From positions 3,502,978 to 3,566,977 of the forward strand of contig NC_087377.1 in assembly GCF_963675165.1 (NCBI RefSeq): a stretch of DNA of 64,000 nt, in the 5' to 3' direction. A model generated the notes under the pieces. It saw nothing but the letters and a program-made list of their open reading frames with translations. It made no database searches and was not told the origin of the DNA. Both the position numbers and the translations under genes were made by a program. Within the stretch, counting starts at the first letter, position 1, and each line of letters opens with the position of its first letter. The stretch comes from Halichondria panicea. Lineage: Eukaryota > Porifera > Demospongiae > Suberitida > Halichondriidae. Of the stretch, positions 42,383 through 53,924 are shown in pieces.

Positions 42383-45300
42383 ACACTCACACACACACAC
42401 ACACATACACACACACACACACACACAGCCTTCTGTACGGGTGATCCTCATCTCACCAACCTTGATGGAGCTAAGTTCACATTTAACGGTTGGGGAGAGT
42501 ACATTCTACTGGAGTTGGAGACTGATGACACCACATTCTGGGTGCAAGCTCGTATGCAACCAATCACAGATTCTCTGGCTACTGAATTAGGTGGTTTTGC
42601 TTTCGCTATGAGCAGGGACACTCCTGTTGAAGTATGTGAGGGGAATTTAATTGATTGAATTGACTTATTATGTGTGAATTCTATTACACAATGGTTTTCC
42701 CTCAAACAGATACGCCTGAATGCGTCTAGACAGCTTGAGATCCTAATCAGTGGAGAAGATGTAACGGACCAGCTGGTCAACGTCAGCTCTTCTATATCCA
42801 CTGACCTCTATTCTGTATCTCGAAGCAGTTCCAATTCCATTCTGGCCACGTTCCCGAATGGAATGGGATTAATGGTGAATCTCTCGAGCATGCTCACCTT
42901 CACAGTTATCATCCCTGATGCCTTCCGTGGACTAACTAGAGGTACATAACATTCATAGCTGTGTTTTGTGTGAACAGAGTACATACTAGCTGAGAGCTCT
43001 TTCTGTTACAGTGTAGTGGGTAATTTTGTATGGTGGTATTAATGTTAGGTATGCACATTCAATTTGGCGAAAATACAGTAGGTCATTGATTAAGAGTTTA
43101 TTTTCTATGCAGGAATGGTTGGGAACTACAACGGTAATGTCACTGATGATGTCGTATTCCGAAACGGAACAATGGTGCCTATTAGCGAATTTTCCTTTCG
43201 GATACTACATCAAGTAGGACTGTCATGTGAGCTATATAATTATTGAGCTGTAGCTATACTGTTTCCATAGTATAATAATTATGTGTGATTATAATTGTTT
43301 GTGTTCACAGGGCAAGTGGATGCTTCGGAGTCTCTCTTTACTTATCCTGATGGCATGACTGCTGCAGACTTTGCTGTCCTTGACCACGATCCACCCTACC
43401 TGGATGAAGTGGTAGCCAATGCGTCAGCAGAAGTGCTTAAAATGTGTGGAGATAATGTCGAGTGTATTTTTGACTCTATAGAAACAGGGGATATCAATAT
43501 CGGCCTTGAAACCGTGACAATGATTTCCATTATTGATGAAGATGAGAAGCAAGCATGTACGTTAAAATTATGTTCCATTGGGTAATCTTAACTACCGTAT
43601 AGTGGGTAAACTTTTGTGGAATAACCGTTAGTTGATCTTTTTTGTTTGCAGCATGCATGCATGCGATATTGGGTATAAATGTTCGCGTATAGCCGAGATT
43701 AAGTGTTTTATCCGAGTGATCTGGTATTAAAACATGTGATTTTGGCTAGGTGCATGGGTTCTAGTGCTGTCACGTGATCTCTAGCTTTGTGTACAACTTG
43801 TCATTTGTACAGCCTGATCTGTTAGGCAAGTTTTTACCTGCATGGCTATCCATTTCATTAACTCGATTTATTTGTATAAGTAACTTGAAAACTCAAGTTA
43901 TAATATTAAGTTAATAATTATGACTACTTTTAGATAAGCTGAAGTTGGCTAGAGATTATGTAATCATAACTAAGAAAGGTTTTTGCAAAATAGCAGCCTT
44001 TTTGCAGCATACATGCAATATAATTCGTGGGTATAAGTGTTCGCGTAGCCGAGATTAAGAGTTTTATCCGAGTGAAACATTAAAACACGTGATTTTGGCT
44101 AGGTGTGTTCTAAAGGATTTAGTGCTGTCACATCATCTCTAGCCTCGTGTAAAGCTTGTCATTTGTGCAGCTTAACCTGTTATTATACCTGGCTACATTT
44201 CATTCAATGTGTATCGATTTGTTGTATAAGTAGCTTAAAGCATACGTATTAATTTAAAGCATAATTATTATAGATAGCTGATTGTCTAGAGATCATGTGC
44301 ATGATTATGTACTTAAGTACGCAACTATACTAAGTCTTACTGCTGCTCTGTACACTAACACCTTAATTTACGTACCTGCTTGAGATTAAAGTTAAGTTTT
44401 GTCAGTATAATTATACAGTCATGTGTAAATTACAGCAACCACTTACTTACTGCTACATTGCAATCGTAACCTTTACCTACAGCCAACTTCCCTCCTCTCA
44501 TCTACGGCCCTGTGAGCCTCTATGTTACGCTGGGGGAAGAGGCTGTACTGGTGTTCAATGTGACTGATGACAAGGGCAGTATCAACGTTACACTGGTGGA
44601 TGGACTGCCAGCTGGGGCCACTCTACTGCCTACTCCTAAGGGTGACTATACAATGGAGTTCACCTTCAGGTTGGAACTTAATGCGATTGCCGATATTTCT
44701 CTCGTGTTTTTGGCCACTGATGAGCTGGATGCTGGGTCAACTCTGGAAGTGCAGGTTTGTGGCTTGCAGCAACAAGAGTGTTAGACCATAATTATTTTGA
44801 GTTATTGCTGCAATGAGGTTCCGTATGTTTTTGCATTTACCCATAGATTATGATCTGTGCTTGTGAGAATAATGGCAACTGCACGCTGGAGGGAGTGGTG
44901 GATCAGAGTGCTAATACTGTCGTCTCCAACTGTGTATGCCCTCAAGGTATGGTGCAACTTGTTACAATAGCTATATAGATCTGTATCTATAGCAAGCCAG
45001 GTCATGCATGTACGGCACTCTTCAGGTTGGGAGGGTGACTTCTGTGAGGCTGACGTTGACGGCTGTGCCAACTTTGACTGTTTCATGAGTGTGGATTGTG
45101 TGGACGTCCCTGCTCCAGGAGTGGGGGCAATGTGTGGTCCATGCCCTCCAGGGTATCTTGGAGACGGGTCAAAGTGCGCTGGTAAGCTATCACCCTCCAG
45201 GAAATTGTTATATATAGTTATGTAGTAGAGCTACATTGTATGTTCTGATTAGCATGCACACCCTGGCAATTTCTATATGTAGTATATAGCTATGTGCATG

Positions 45301-48011
45301 CTCAGTGTGTGCATGGTTGGCTTTTGAGAGTATATAATTATACAGTTTCTTACGAGTCGCCATAAAACTATGTATTTAATTATCGTGACCTAATTGTAAT
45401 TCCTTGTAATGCATTGATCTCCTCAGATATCGACGAGTGTAATGGTATCCATGGTTGTGCTCAACTGTGTGTCAACCAACCGGGAAGCTTCGAGTGTACC
45501 TGTTACCCTGGTTACGAGCTCGTTAGTCAAACACAATGTATAGGTAAGTGGATGAGTTATTTCGAAAGCGACCTTTAATTTTATAATTATATGTCCATTT
45601 TCAGGGTTGCATTGAAATAGCATTTATGTATAGTAGCTCTTTTAATTTGCAATTACTTTCGGGCCCCATGGCCATGCAAATCTATGATTGCTATGGAAAA
45701 CACTAATTTTATCCCCTTGCTTCCTTCAGATATTGACGAGTGCTCTTTGCTCAATGGTGGTTGTCATCAAGTCTACACCAACACTATTGGAGGGTTTGAT
45801 TGCAGCTGTAATGAAGGGTACACCATCAACACTGACAACAAAACATGCCAAGGTATTATATTATGACCATGTACTGCTATCATAAACCTCTTATTTATCT
45901 TTGCAAATTTATTTTACCCTCTACATTTATTTATACATGCAGTTGACCCAATAGCGATGTGTGATGCTAGTAACAGCTGTGTCCAATCATGTGTGAGATT
46001 ATCCGGAGTGGAAACATGCGGCTGTCTCCCTGGTTACGAACTGGCGTCCAATGGGATGAATTGCACAAGTAAGTTTAGTAAAGCTGTCGAAAAACAACTT
46101 TGTGCTTTGGGAACAGATGTTGTCTTTAATGGGATGTATAGTAATAATTATAAATCGAAGCCATTATTGTACAGACCTATATTTTGGAATGGTATTTTAT
46201 ATATGAGGCTCCCACTGTGTTGCACATGAATAAGAGTTTCCCTCACCACCCTTCACAGATATCAACGAGTGTCAGGAGAATCCATGTGAGCAGATCTGCA
46301 CTGACTTGGAGAGAGGTTACGAATGCTCGTGTCGTGAGGGATACCAGCTGTTGCCTGGGGGGAGATGTACCGGTGAGGGGGTGTTGTGCAACAACAGTTT
46401 CTATGTATATATACAAGTACGATGCTATACAGTACCCATAATAAATTATGTATGAGTGATGTAATTATGGCTCAATATAAATCTCTTTCCTTTACAGATA
46501 TCAACGAGTGTTTGGTGGCAGCTCTGGACATATTTGCCCCTGACCTTTGTGGACCCTCCATGTTCTGTGTGAATGTTGAGGGTAACTACAGTTGTGAGTG
46601 TCCGGCTGGTACACTACTAGTGGAGGGAGTGTGTGAAGCTGGTAAGCCAATCCTAATAGACTATATCAGAATGATAGGAGTGTCATATCGGATTCAACTT
46701 AATTTTTAAAATCAGTATATATATACAGTAAGAGCTCAGATGACATAATATTTTGTCGTAAATCACATTATCACACCGTATATGCACGCTGTCATACTAC
46801 ATCATACATTCATGCCGGGCCAGAAGCTAGTTTCAGTTACCTATATACAACACACACACACAGAGAACGTGCTAACCACCACTGCTGCACCACCAGTGAC
46901 GACTGTACCTGATGACACTGACACTATTCCTACTGATGCTATTCCTAATGCCGTTGTCGTGGAGATCAACGGATTTACTCCTTCCACGGTAATAACTACA
47001 CAAATTAATATTTTGTATTGTCAGTGAGTCCTTTTCCTCCAGTTTACTCCTGAGAATCAGAGGCGCTTCAGAGAAGCCACAGCAGATGCTGTCAATGGAT
47101 ACTGTGAGGAAAATGAGTGTCTCGTAGTATTCCCGGACCCTCAGGCAAGAGCGAGGTGAATTAATTCATACAGCAACTGTATTAACGACAAAGAATAAAA
47201 TCACAAGAGAATAATACACAAAGTTGCATTAATTATGTGACTCACTGATAGCCTGCCCCCCCTCCCACACACATGCATACACACACACACACATGCGCAC
47301 ACACTCTTGTCTCAGGAGGAACACTCTCACCGCTGACAACCTCTACATTGCTGGCATCACTAGCACTGGAAATTCTAGAGTCAGCTTCAGCTTGTATGCT
47401 CGTTTGGGTGGTGGCATCCTCAGCGGCAGTGCCTTGGCAACGGCTGTACTGGTGAGAGTCTTTCCTTGCTACGATATAATTATGTGTGGGTGGATTTGAA
47501 CCTCCTTCCCCTATAGGATCACCGTGACGAGTACGCAGCCCTAGGCTTTAATGTGGCTAGTGTACAGCTGCCTACAGAGTCAACCACCATTCTGACAACT
47601 AACCAGATCATTGGTATAGCGGTGGGAGTTGTTCTTGGACTAATCTTAATACTGGCCGTTATTCTGATTATTATCACATGGTGAGGCTGCTGTTTTATTA
47701 TAATAAGTGCATGGATCATATTAAATAGCAAAAACTCAATATCTATAGTCATAGTAGTAAAACCATGCATGCCATCTCAATGCATAACTTTTACCACTCT
47801 CTCATAATAATGATTCTTTCCTTGTAGTTGTTGTGTGAAGCATCGATCAGGACAACCCAAGAATGGAGGAGACCTCACCAATGTTGGCACTAGCCTGGAC
47901 ATGAAGCCAATACCCCACGAGGGCCTCGAAGAACAAGCCGTGGGACTAGAGTCTGATCGTGAGGAGAAGGAAGGGGATCTCGACTATGAGAGATATAAGA
48001 CCATTAAATAA
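28357..48011 (+). CDS. Giant NIDO-AMOP-VWD-EGF transmembrane receptor, MUC4-like, copy 2
   Basis: Same 28-exon plan: 28357-28648, 31288-32079, 37534-37675, 38283-38500, 38649-38963, 39127-39435, 39525-39806, 39983-40125, 40240-40563, 40880-41403, 41467-41663, 42429-42631, 42710-42941, 43113-43226, 43311-43556, 44483-44754, 44847-44946, 45026-45181, 45427-45543, 45730-45852, 45943-46068, 46259-46372, 46498-46641, 46864-46988, 47043-47155, 47316-47451, 47517-47680, 47828-48011; 2068 residues in one frame. Differences from copy 1: exon 1 adds a ~68-residue Thr/Glu-rich tract of 12-residue repeats; exon 3 has 7 extra residues; exons 2-5 are clearly diverged, while NIDO onward is nearly identical; one EGF cysteine is Tyr (codon near 45773); the tail has two extra residues. 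All exon-length differences are multiples of three, which argues that both copies are functional. Confidence 0.85.
28486..28642 (+). repeat. In-frame 36-bp minisatellite in exon 1 of copy 2
   Basis: About four units of 36 bases encode the 12-residue repeat TTDATTQEPTEA (one unit has R for Q). The Thr-rich sequence looks like a mucin-type O-glycosylation tract just after the signal peptide. Copy 1 has none of it. Confidence 0.9.
28874..29175 (+). repeat. Direct repeat pair of ~75 bp
   Basis: The stretch 'cttttgacctctgagatc' to 'ggggtaaattgacctttt' occurs twice, 227 bp apart, with almost no changes. It may mark a local duplication or the ends of an insertion between the two. Confidence 0.6.
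29215..29684. mobile_element. Inverted-repeat element with ~55 bp arms and 10-bp target duplication
   Basis: The left arm 'agtctcatgaatcagccgcc' to 'cactcttgtcat' is repeated inverted at 29627-29683. Both sides are flanked by 'gtgaaatgct' (29205-29214 and 29685-29694). Long arms and a 9-10 bp duplication fit a non-autonomous Mutator-like element. The interior has no recognisable transposase. Confidence 0.6.
29827..29883 (+). pseudogene. Possible transposase helix-turn-helix scrap
   Basis: A short frame reads VAENLQVDPSTVCRIV, like the helix-turn-helix of Tc1/mariner-type transposases (a '..VDPSTV.RIV' pattern). It has no intact surroundings. A call from pattern alone. Confidence 0.3.
32535..32760. 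mobile_element. hAT-like foldback MITE with 8-bp target duplication
   Basis: Ends 'caagggcgtataaaagaag' and 'cttcttttatacgccctt' are inverted. An inner palindrome (about 32601-32719) makes most of the element one hairpin. It is flanked by 'ggtaatat' at 32527-32534 and 32761-32768. An 8-bp duplication with CARGG-type ends fits the hAT superfamily. Confidence 0.65.
34145..34289. mobile_element. MITE with 9-bp target duplication, family CAGAGGAGGTAYGA, second copy
   Basis: Two ~65 bp arms ('cagaagaggtacgac' on the left, 'gtcgtacctcctctg' on the right) are near-perfect inverse copies. The flanks 'ggtagaaag' and 'ggtagaagg' form a 9-bp duplication with one mismatch. Confidence 0.65.
35903..36227. 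mobile_element. MITE with 9-bp target duplication, family CAGAGGAGGTAYGA, third copy
   Basis: It begins 'cagaggaggtatgatacc' and ends 'cgtacctcctctg'. The flanks are 'atacgcgct' and 'atgcgcgct', a 9-bp duplication with one mismatch. The interior is ~300 bp of non-coding DNA, longer than in the other two copies. Confidence 0.6.
36628..37290. mobile_element. hAT-like element with TIR CAGTGGCGTAG, carrying a nested element
   Basis: Ends are 'cagtggcgtagccagga' and 'cctacgccactg', typical of animal hAT-derived MITEs. Flanks share only 'cttta', so the target duplication is unclear. It is split by a second element (36647-37043). No transposase remains. Confidence 0.6.
36647..37043. mobile_element. 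Nested hAT-like MITE, TIR CAGGGGCGGATCCAGG
   Basis: Perfect inverted ends 'caggggcggatccagg' and 'cctggatccgcccctg' enclose ~360 bp with G-runs at the inner edges. A short 'ggatt' repeat flanks it. It lies inside the CAGTGGCGTAG element and is therefore the younger insertion. Confidence 0.65.
37705..37831. mobile_element. Foldback element in intron 3 of copy 2
   Basis: Arms starting 'gatataccacacctacgagg' and ending 'ataggtgtggtatatc' are inverted repeats of ~35 bases around a shorter inner pair. It is absent from the corresponding intron of copy 1 as far as can be seen. Confidence 0.55.
41675..42245 (-). mobile_element. tRNA-derived SINE-like insertion in copy 2, with empty site in copy 1
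   Basis: The copy 1 intron reads 'gagtgctagaaatgttt' (from 12463). In copy 2 it is interrupted by ~571 bp bounded by 'tgctag' on both sides (41669-41674 and 42240-42245). On the minus strand it contains a tRNA-like pol III promoter: A box 'tggcttagtgg' (41903-41913) and B box 'ggttcgattcc' (41850-41860). The D and anticodon arms do not fold well, so this is a SINE or inserted tRNA pseudogene, not a working tRNA. Confidence 0.55.
42332..42428 (+). repeat. (CA)n microsatellite against the VWD exon acceptor, copy 2
   Basis: An interrupted CA array runs directly into the acceptor at 42428 ('cacacag'), with no pyrimidine tract. It is shorter than in copy 1, so its length changes quickly. Confidence 0.9.
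42440..42451 (+). other. GDPH codons in VWD domain, copy 2
   Basis: The same Gly-Asp-Pro-His codons as in copy 1, with the flanking residues conserved. If cleaved as in MUC4, the N-terminal part of ~1180 residues, including all diverged domains, would be a separate subunit. Confidence 0.6.
43557..44482 (+). repeat. Intron with tandem ~390 bp repeat, copy 2
   Basis: Counterpart of 13786-14742. The first unit starts near 43651 and the second near 44005, each with a reverse CACGTG box. Small deletions separate it from copy 1. Confidence 0.55.
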
Positions 48012-48454
48012 ACTGTTAATTTAGTAGTTTGGTGACACTATTAATAGATGGGTAGCTGCTGAACTTTTAGCTTTGTTTTGTCTTCTAGACTTATTATTGT
48101 CCATGTCCCCCTTGCTGGCGGCTCTACTAATATAATAAATAGAGCGGGTATAAACGTAATTTTTCATTAGTGCAAACTTTCGTATGAATTTCCATTAATT
48201 TCTGTGTTCTATTCGTACAGCTCAGAATATAGCGATGTACACATGTAGAAGCTATTGCATTATTTCTTATTCAGAGTCTAATGCCTAAATATCCACCATA
48301 CGAAAATAATCCGCTATATAATTTATTATGGTACACACTGATAGTCAATTTACTATAATTTATATCTGGAATGATACATGTTTAGTTAATGATCTTTACA
48401 TCTCTACATTTTTACGGGGTTAATACTCTCTTGATTGCCACTAAAGCAATAATT
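48012..48454 (+). promoter_or_regulatory. 3' end of giant gene copy 2 and 5' region of receptor C
   Basis: Closely matches 18509-18913. An AATAAA string lies near 48134. The promoter-like block 'gtttagttaatgatcttta' is at about 48380-48398, ~57 bases before the ATG of gene C. Confidence 0.45.
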
Positions 48455-50465
48455 ATGGATCTGAGATGGCTCATTCTTTCAACAACTCTTGTGGCATCTA
48501 GATCTATACAAGGTTTGTCTGTGAGGAGTCAGTGCATAAATTATATGCTATAATTACGTATGCAGCTCAGTTCACAGTACAACCAGTGTCAGTGGTACAA
48601 GCCCAGGGGATAGATGCAGTGTTTGAGTGTCGGTATCTTGGAGCACAAAATCACAATTGGGAGATCAATGGAGAGTTTCCTGCTTACGATAACTACCCAC
48701 CAGATGTGACTGTTACCCCACCGTCTGGTGATACCCCAGCAACACTGGCCATCCCAGCTACAGCACAGCACAACAACACTGTGGTGCAGTGTGAGGTATT
48801 CGTTAGAGACGGACGAGGGATCATATCTGAATTATCAGAAAATGCTACCTTGCAAGTACAAGGTAGTCATAACCAATATTAAATAGCTTGTTTTGTACCC
48901 TGTTCCTCTCAGGTCCTCTTTCAGCTGTCTCCAATCTCCGTGTTCAGTCATCAAGCACTAACATCACAATCGCCTGGGATGCTCCCTTCTCTCTTAACCT
49001 CACCACAGCTGAACCAGACATACAGTATTGTGTGGATGTGTACGATAGTGCCACTGGTGTTCTACTACACTCTGAGTGTGGTATTATTGAGGAACACTAC
49101 ACCTATTCCCTTAGCAACCCCTGCTCGACATATGCGTTGTTAGTGACACCTAAGAGTAATCTTGACGGAGCTCTCAATGGAAGCATTGGTAAGTAGACTT
49201 ATTGAAATGTGTGAGTGGCTAAATGATATCACAATCTAACACAGCACGGTTTCAGAAATTCCCAGTGCGGCCAGTATCATTGATACAAGCTGAAGGCCTG
49301 AAGGCAATGTTTGAGTGTTTGTACCCTGGTGCCCTGAGTCACAGTTGGGGGATCAATGGAATGTACCCAGCTGATGATGCGTTTCCACCTGATGTAACTC
49401 GTACCCTACCGTCTGGTGATACTCCAGCAAGACTGGTCATTCCATCCACAGGCCAGTACAACAACACTATGGTGCAGTGTAGGGCTGTGCTTGATGTGGG
49501 AGGAGATGCGCAGTTTGTGCAAACATGTGATGCTCTGTTGTTAGTACAAGGTATCCTTAATATAGCTATCATAATAGCTTTACATTATAACACTTCAGGT
49601 CCATTGGCTTCTATTACTGGACTGAGACTGGAAATGGTGACCTCTACTTCAGTGACTCTCACCTGGGATGCTCCTTTCTCTCTAGACCTCACCACAGCTG
49701 AGCTAGACATACAGTATTGTGTGGATGTGCACAGTTTCCCTGGAAGACAACTGGTGGAGTCAACATGTGACATCATCGACACTAACTACACTTTCTCTAT
49801 CAGTGATCAAGACCAGATAGTATTTACAGTGACACCAAGAAGCAATGTGGAGGGCAGTAGTCTCAATGGAACCCCCAATGAACTAGCCGGACCTCTTTTG
49901 CACGGTAATTATAACTGTCTGTGTACCAAATAGCCACATGATACTTAATCTTTCCCACCCCCTCTCCTCACAGGTAACGGCACGATCACTGTCGGCACAC
50001 CACTTCCTACTAATGAGTCTGCTCAACCACAGTTTATTACAATAGCAGGTGGGTAATGAAATAGGCTAAGTCACGGCACATTATATCTATACTGCATGCA
50101 GTGTCTTCAGGTGTGACTGCTGTGGTTGTTCTACTCCTACTCTTAGTCATCGCCATTTTAACCGCTATTGTCACAGTGAAACGAAAACAAAGGAATCACA
50201 AAGGTATAAATGTTTATGTTAATTTTTTATTGTTTTTATTAATTTAGGTGATGTTGTTGTATCAGATGGAAGAGTGGATTTGTCATCAACATTGCCAGGA
50301 ATTGAGCAGCCTAACGAAGCTTATGTTCCAGTGCTCAATAAGAACATTGCCTATGAGCAGACACAGATACCAAGACACAATAAACACACCACCACCATTG
50401 TCACCACGGCAATAGCAATGGAGAATATTGAGCCAAGTCATGAATACGAAGAAATATTGCTCTAA
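48455..50465 (+). CDS. Receptor C: Ig-FN3-Ig-FN3 transmembrane protein, YEEI tail
   Basis: Exons: 48455-48512, 48566-48862, 48913-49188, 49245-49550, 49599-49904, 49974-50048, 50102-50203, 50248-50465; all introns phase 1; 545 residues. The plan is that of gene A, but the signal peptide has two extra residues, the stalk is of another type (starting GNGTIT, rich in Thr/Pro), and the tail ends YEEILL rather than YEEVLPQGHF. The tail has three tyrosines (AYVPV, AYEQT, EYEEI); YEEI is the textbook Src-family SH2 ligand. Position after giant gene 2 mirrors A after giant gene 1, so A and C arose from the block duplication and later diverged at the 3' end, probably by conversion with an E-like gene. 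Confidence 0.85.
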
Positions 50466-50824
50466 ATATTCAAAGAGTCATGAAATTCTCATCAATAAGT
50501 TTCAAATTGCATAAAATTATTATCACAGTGTACTAATTGCTTTTCAAGTAGATGTACAATGTATAAGCACTTTATGCATGTGCGTGTAAGTGATAATTAT
50601 AGCACAACTAGATTTTACCATAATTATTAATAATCTGATATATTTTTTCTGCACTACGTAATCGATCATTATTCACGCAGACATAATAATTAATTTGTGC
50701 TCACTGAATGTCTTACTGATTCTAATGTCTATATAACAGATTAAAGATCCTTAACTAAACAAGTAGATCTTTAATGCGCCACAAATGTGCATGCTTTACT
50801 AGATCTATGAAAGCACTAAAAGAG
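50466..50824 (+). other. Spacer between receptors C and D
   Basis: About 360 AT-rich bases. The first part resembles the 3' flank of gene E (57993 on). The motif 'ttaactaaac' near 50751 is the reverse complement of the first half of the promoter-like block seen before the other receptors; the forward block is not present. Confidence 0.4.
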
Positions 50825-52902
50825 ATGGAACTGAGATGGTTCTTTCTTTCAACAGCTCTTGCATCTATACAAGGTTGGTCAGTGATGAGTCAGTGGATTG
50901 TGTTTCTATATGCATGATACTATTTGCAGCTCAGTTCATAGTACAACCAGTGTCAGTGGTACAAGCCCAGGGGATAGATGCAATGTTTGGGTGTCGGTAT
51001 CCTGGAGCACTAACTCACAATTGGGGGCTCAATGGAGAGTTTCCTACTGACGATAACTATCCATCTGATGTGACTGTTATCCCACCGTCTGGTGATACCC
51101 CAGCAACACTGACAATCCCAGCCACAGCACAGTACAACAACACTGTTGTGCAGTGTGAGGCCTTGGTTAGAGACGGACGAGGGTTAATATCTAAATTATC
51201 AGTAAATGCTACCTTGCAAGTACAAGGTAGTCACAAACATTAAATAGCTTGTTTTGTACCCTGTTCCTCTCAGGTCTTCTTTCAGCTGTCTCCAACCTCC
51301 ATGCTCAGCCATCAAGCACCAACATCACAATCACCTGGGATGCCCCCTTCTCTCTTAACCTCACCACAGCTGAACCAGACATACAGTATTGTGTGGATGT
51401 GTACAATAGTGCCACTGGTGTTCTACTACACTCTGAGTGTGATATTATTGAGGAACGCTACACCTATTCCCCTAGCAACCCCTATTCGTATATGTTCACA
51501 GTGACACCTAGGAGCAATGTAGATGGAGCTCTCAATGGGACCACTGTGTTCGGATGTATACAAGATGGTAAGAATGTGACTTTGCTAAATTGAGTCAATT
51601 TGAGCTGGCTAATTGATTTCAACCACATGCACTCAAATACAGCACAGTCTCAGAACTTCACAATTCAGCCATTATCAGTGATACAAGCTGAAGGCCTGGA
51701 GGCAATATTTGAGTGTTTGTACCCTGGTGCCCTGAGTCACAGATGGGGGGTCAATGGAATGTACCCAGCTGATGATGCGTTTCCACCTGATGTAACTCGT
51801 ACCCTACCGTCTGGTGATACTCCAGCAATACTGGCCATCCCAGCCACACGCAAGTACAACAACACTGTGGTGCAGTGTAGGGCTGTGCTTGATGTGGGAG
51901 GAGATGCGCAGATTGTGCAAACATGTGATGCTTTGTTGTTAGTACAAGGTATCCTTAATACAGTATCATTATAATAGCTTTACATTATAACATTTCAGGT
52001 CCATTGGGTTCTGTTACTGGACTGACACTGGACATGGTGACCTCAAACTTCAGTGACTCTCGCATGGGATGCCCCCTTCTCTTTTAACCTCACCACGGCT
52101 GAGCCAGACATACAGTATTGTGTGGATGTGTACAGTTCCCTGGAGGACAACTGGTGGAGTCATCATGTGATATCATCCGCACTAACTACACTTTCTCTAC
52201 CAGTGATCAAGACCAGTTAGTGTTTACAGTGACACCAAGAAGTAATATGGAGGGCAGTCTCAATGGAACCTCCAATGAACTATTCGGACCTCCTTCGCAA
52301 GGTAAATGGTCTGTGTACCAAGCATTATCTATTATAGTTATGTAGTACCACTCTCTTCACAGTTAACGATACGATTACTGACATCTCACCATCGTCATCT
52401 CTTCCTGAGTATATTCAACCACCCTCTATTTATACAATAGCAGGTGAGTAATAAAATATGCTAAGCAGGCTTAACTGTCGTATGATTGGCTATTTATACC
52501 CTATAATTATGTTATACAGTGTCTTCAGGTGTGACTGCTGTGGTAGTTCTACTCCTACTCTTATTCATCGCCATTTTAACAGCTGTTGTCATAGTGAAAC
52601 AAAAACTAAGGAACCACAATGGTAAACTGTTGACAATTTTGTTTATTGTATTTACTATTAATTTAGATGATGTTGTTGTATCAGATGGAAGAGTGGATTT
52701 ATCATCAACATTGCCAGGAATTGAGCAGCCTAACGAAGCTCATGCTCCAGTGCTCAATAAGAACATTGCTTATGAGCAGACACGGATACCAAGACACAAT
52801 GAACACACCACCACCATCGTCACCACGGTAGTAGCAATGGGGGATGAGAACACTGAGCCAAGCCATGAGTACGAAGAAGTATTACCTCAGGGACATTTTT
52901 AG
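50825..52902 (+). pseudogene. Receptor D: Ig-FN3-Ig-FN3 gene with disrupted second FN3
   Basis: Exons: 50825-50873, 50930-51226, 51274-51567, 51643-51948, 51999-52301, 52363-52443, 52520-52621, 52667-52902. FN3-1 is the long type ending IQDG, shared with E. Exon 5 has one extra base near 52045 and one missing base near 52135. The frame between them is wrong and meets TAA near 52086, although total exon length is unchanged. The stretch between resembles the FN3-1 exon of the same gene more than other FN3-2 exons, as expected from conversion. Outcome: a secreted Ig-FN3-Ig fragment or nothing. Helix and tail (YEQT, YEEVLPQGHF) are otherwise intact. Ig1 has Gly where the others have Glu before the first Cys. 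Confidence 0.75.
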
Positions 52903-53924
52903 AACATTATATAATGTTAGTTGTCCAAAATAGGCACGTAAAATAATATTAATACAGAGAAGTTTCGATAATAATGCTACTTAATTGAACCATGACAACT
53001 GTGCCTCGTTCACACACTCAGTATTCAAGAGTTTAATTGGGCCTGACAGCAATCGTTGATGTATGCAAACCACTTAATACAGCTATTATGAAATAGCTAC
53101 AAAGTTGCATCACAAACAATTATTACACAACAACTGTACTCTAAGTGATATAATTAAAGTGTCCGTTTGTTCAGTGCATCTTTAACCTCTCCTCTCCAGC
53201 GACCAAACCTGTGCACACAATAATTATACAGTGATCATAAACTCGGCTTTTTCTCACCTTGTTCTAATCAGAAGCCAATATAGACGAGGTAAATGTATTA
53301 CTGTCTGAGTATATCGGACGGGTGGAGGCCAACTGCATGGCCACTGCATGCATGTGCCGTTTGTTATGCCTCTACATACAAAGAGTGTATAATTATCATA
53401 AATGCTGCCAGCTCAAAAAAAGTACCCATGCAATGCAACTATAATTATGTCGATAGCTAACGTGGTGATATGAAAATGGTATTCACAGATATGTCTATCT
53501 GTTAGCTAGCTGTACATGCACTTGTTGTATGTCAGTATCTAGTGGTTATAGAAAATTGCCTCGAAGTCTGACCAGTTGTTAACAAGAAGTACTCGTTTTT
53601 AAAATTTGAGATTTGCATATATACACCTGAACCTTTAACCTTAATGCAGTTGTCAACAAGAAGTATAACTATTTTGCACGGTTTCTAGAGATTTGCATTT
53701 ACATCTGAGCAACAACTTTAAACCTAGTAGATCTATGTAGTATTAGTGGTTTTTAAATTGAACCTTTAACCTTAAACCAGTTGTCAACAAGAAGTACGTA
53801 GTATATAGTGGTTTCTAGAGATTTGAATTTACATCTGAACAACAACGAGAATTTAGTATAAAATGCATGAACCAAGGATTCCAGGCATTCGACCATCCAG
53901 AAAAACCCTCCAAAAGGAAGAAAA
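52903..53924 (+). other. Spacer between receptor D and collagen-like pseudogene
   Basis: 52903-53240 matches the 3' flank of receptor B, and 53270-53920 matches 21340-21960. It contains three degenerate units of a tandem repeat marked by 'cagttgtcaacaagaagt' (about 53570-53860). No gene is seen. Confidence 0.55.
53570..53860 (+). repeat. Degenerate tandem repeat, three units
   Basis: Units of ~75-130 bp share 'cagttgtcaacaagaagta', 'tttctagagatttg' and 'acatctgaacaacaac'. Two units of the same repeat are at 21695-21890. Confidence 0.55.
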
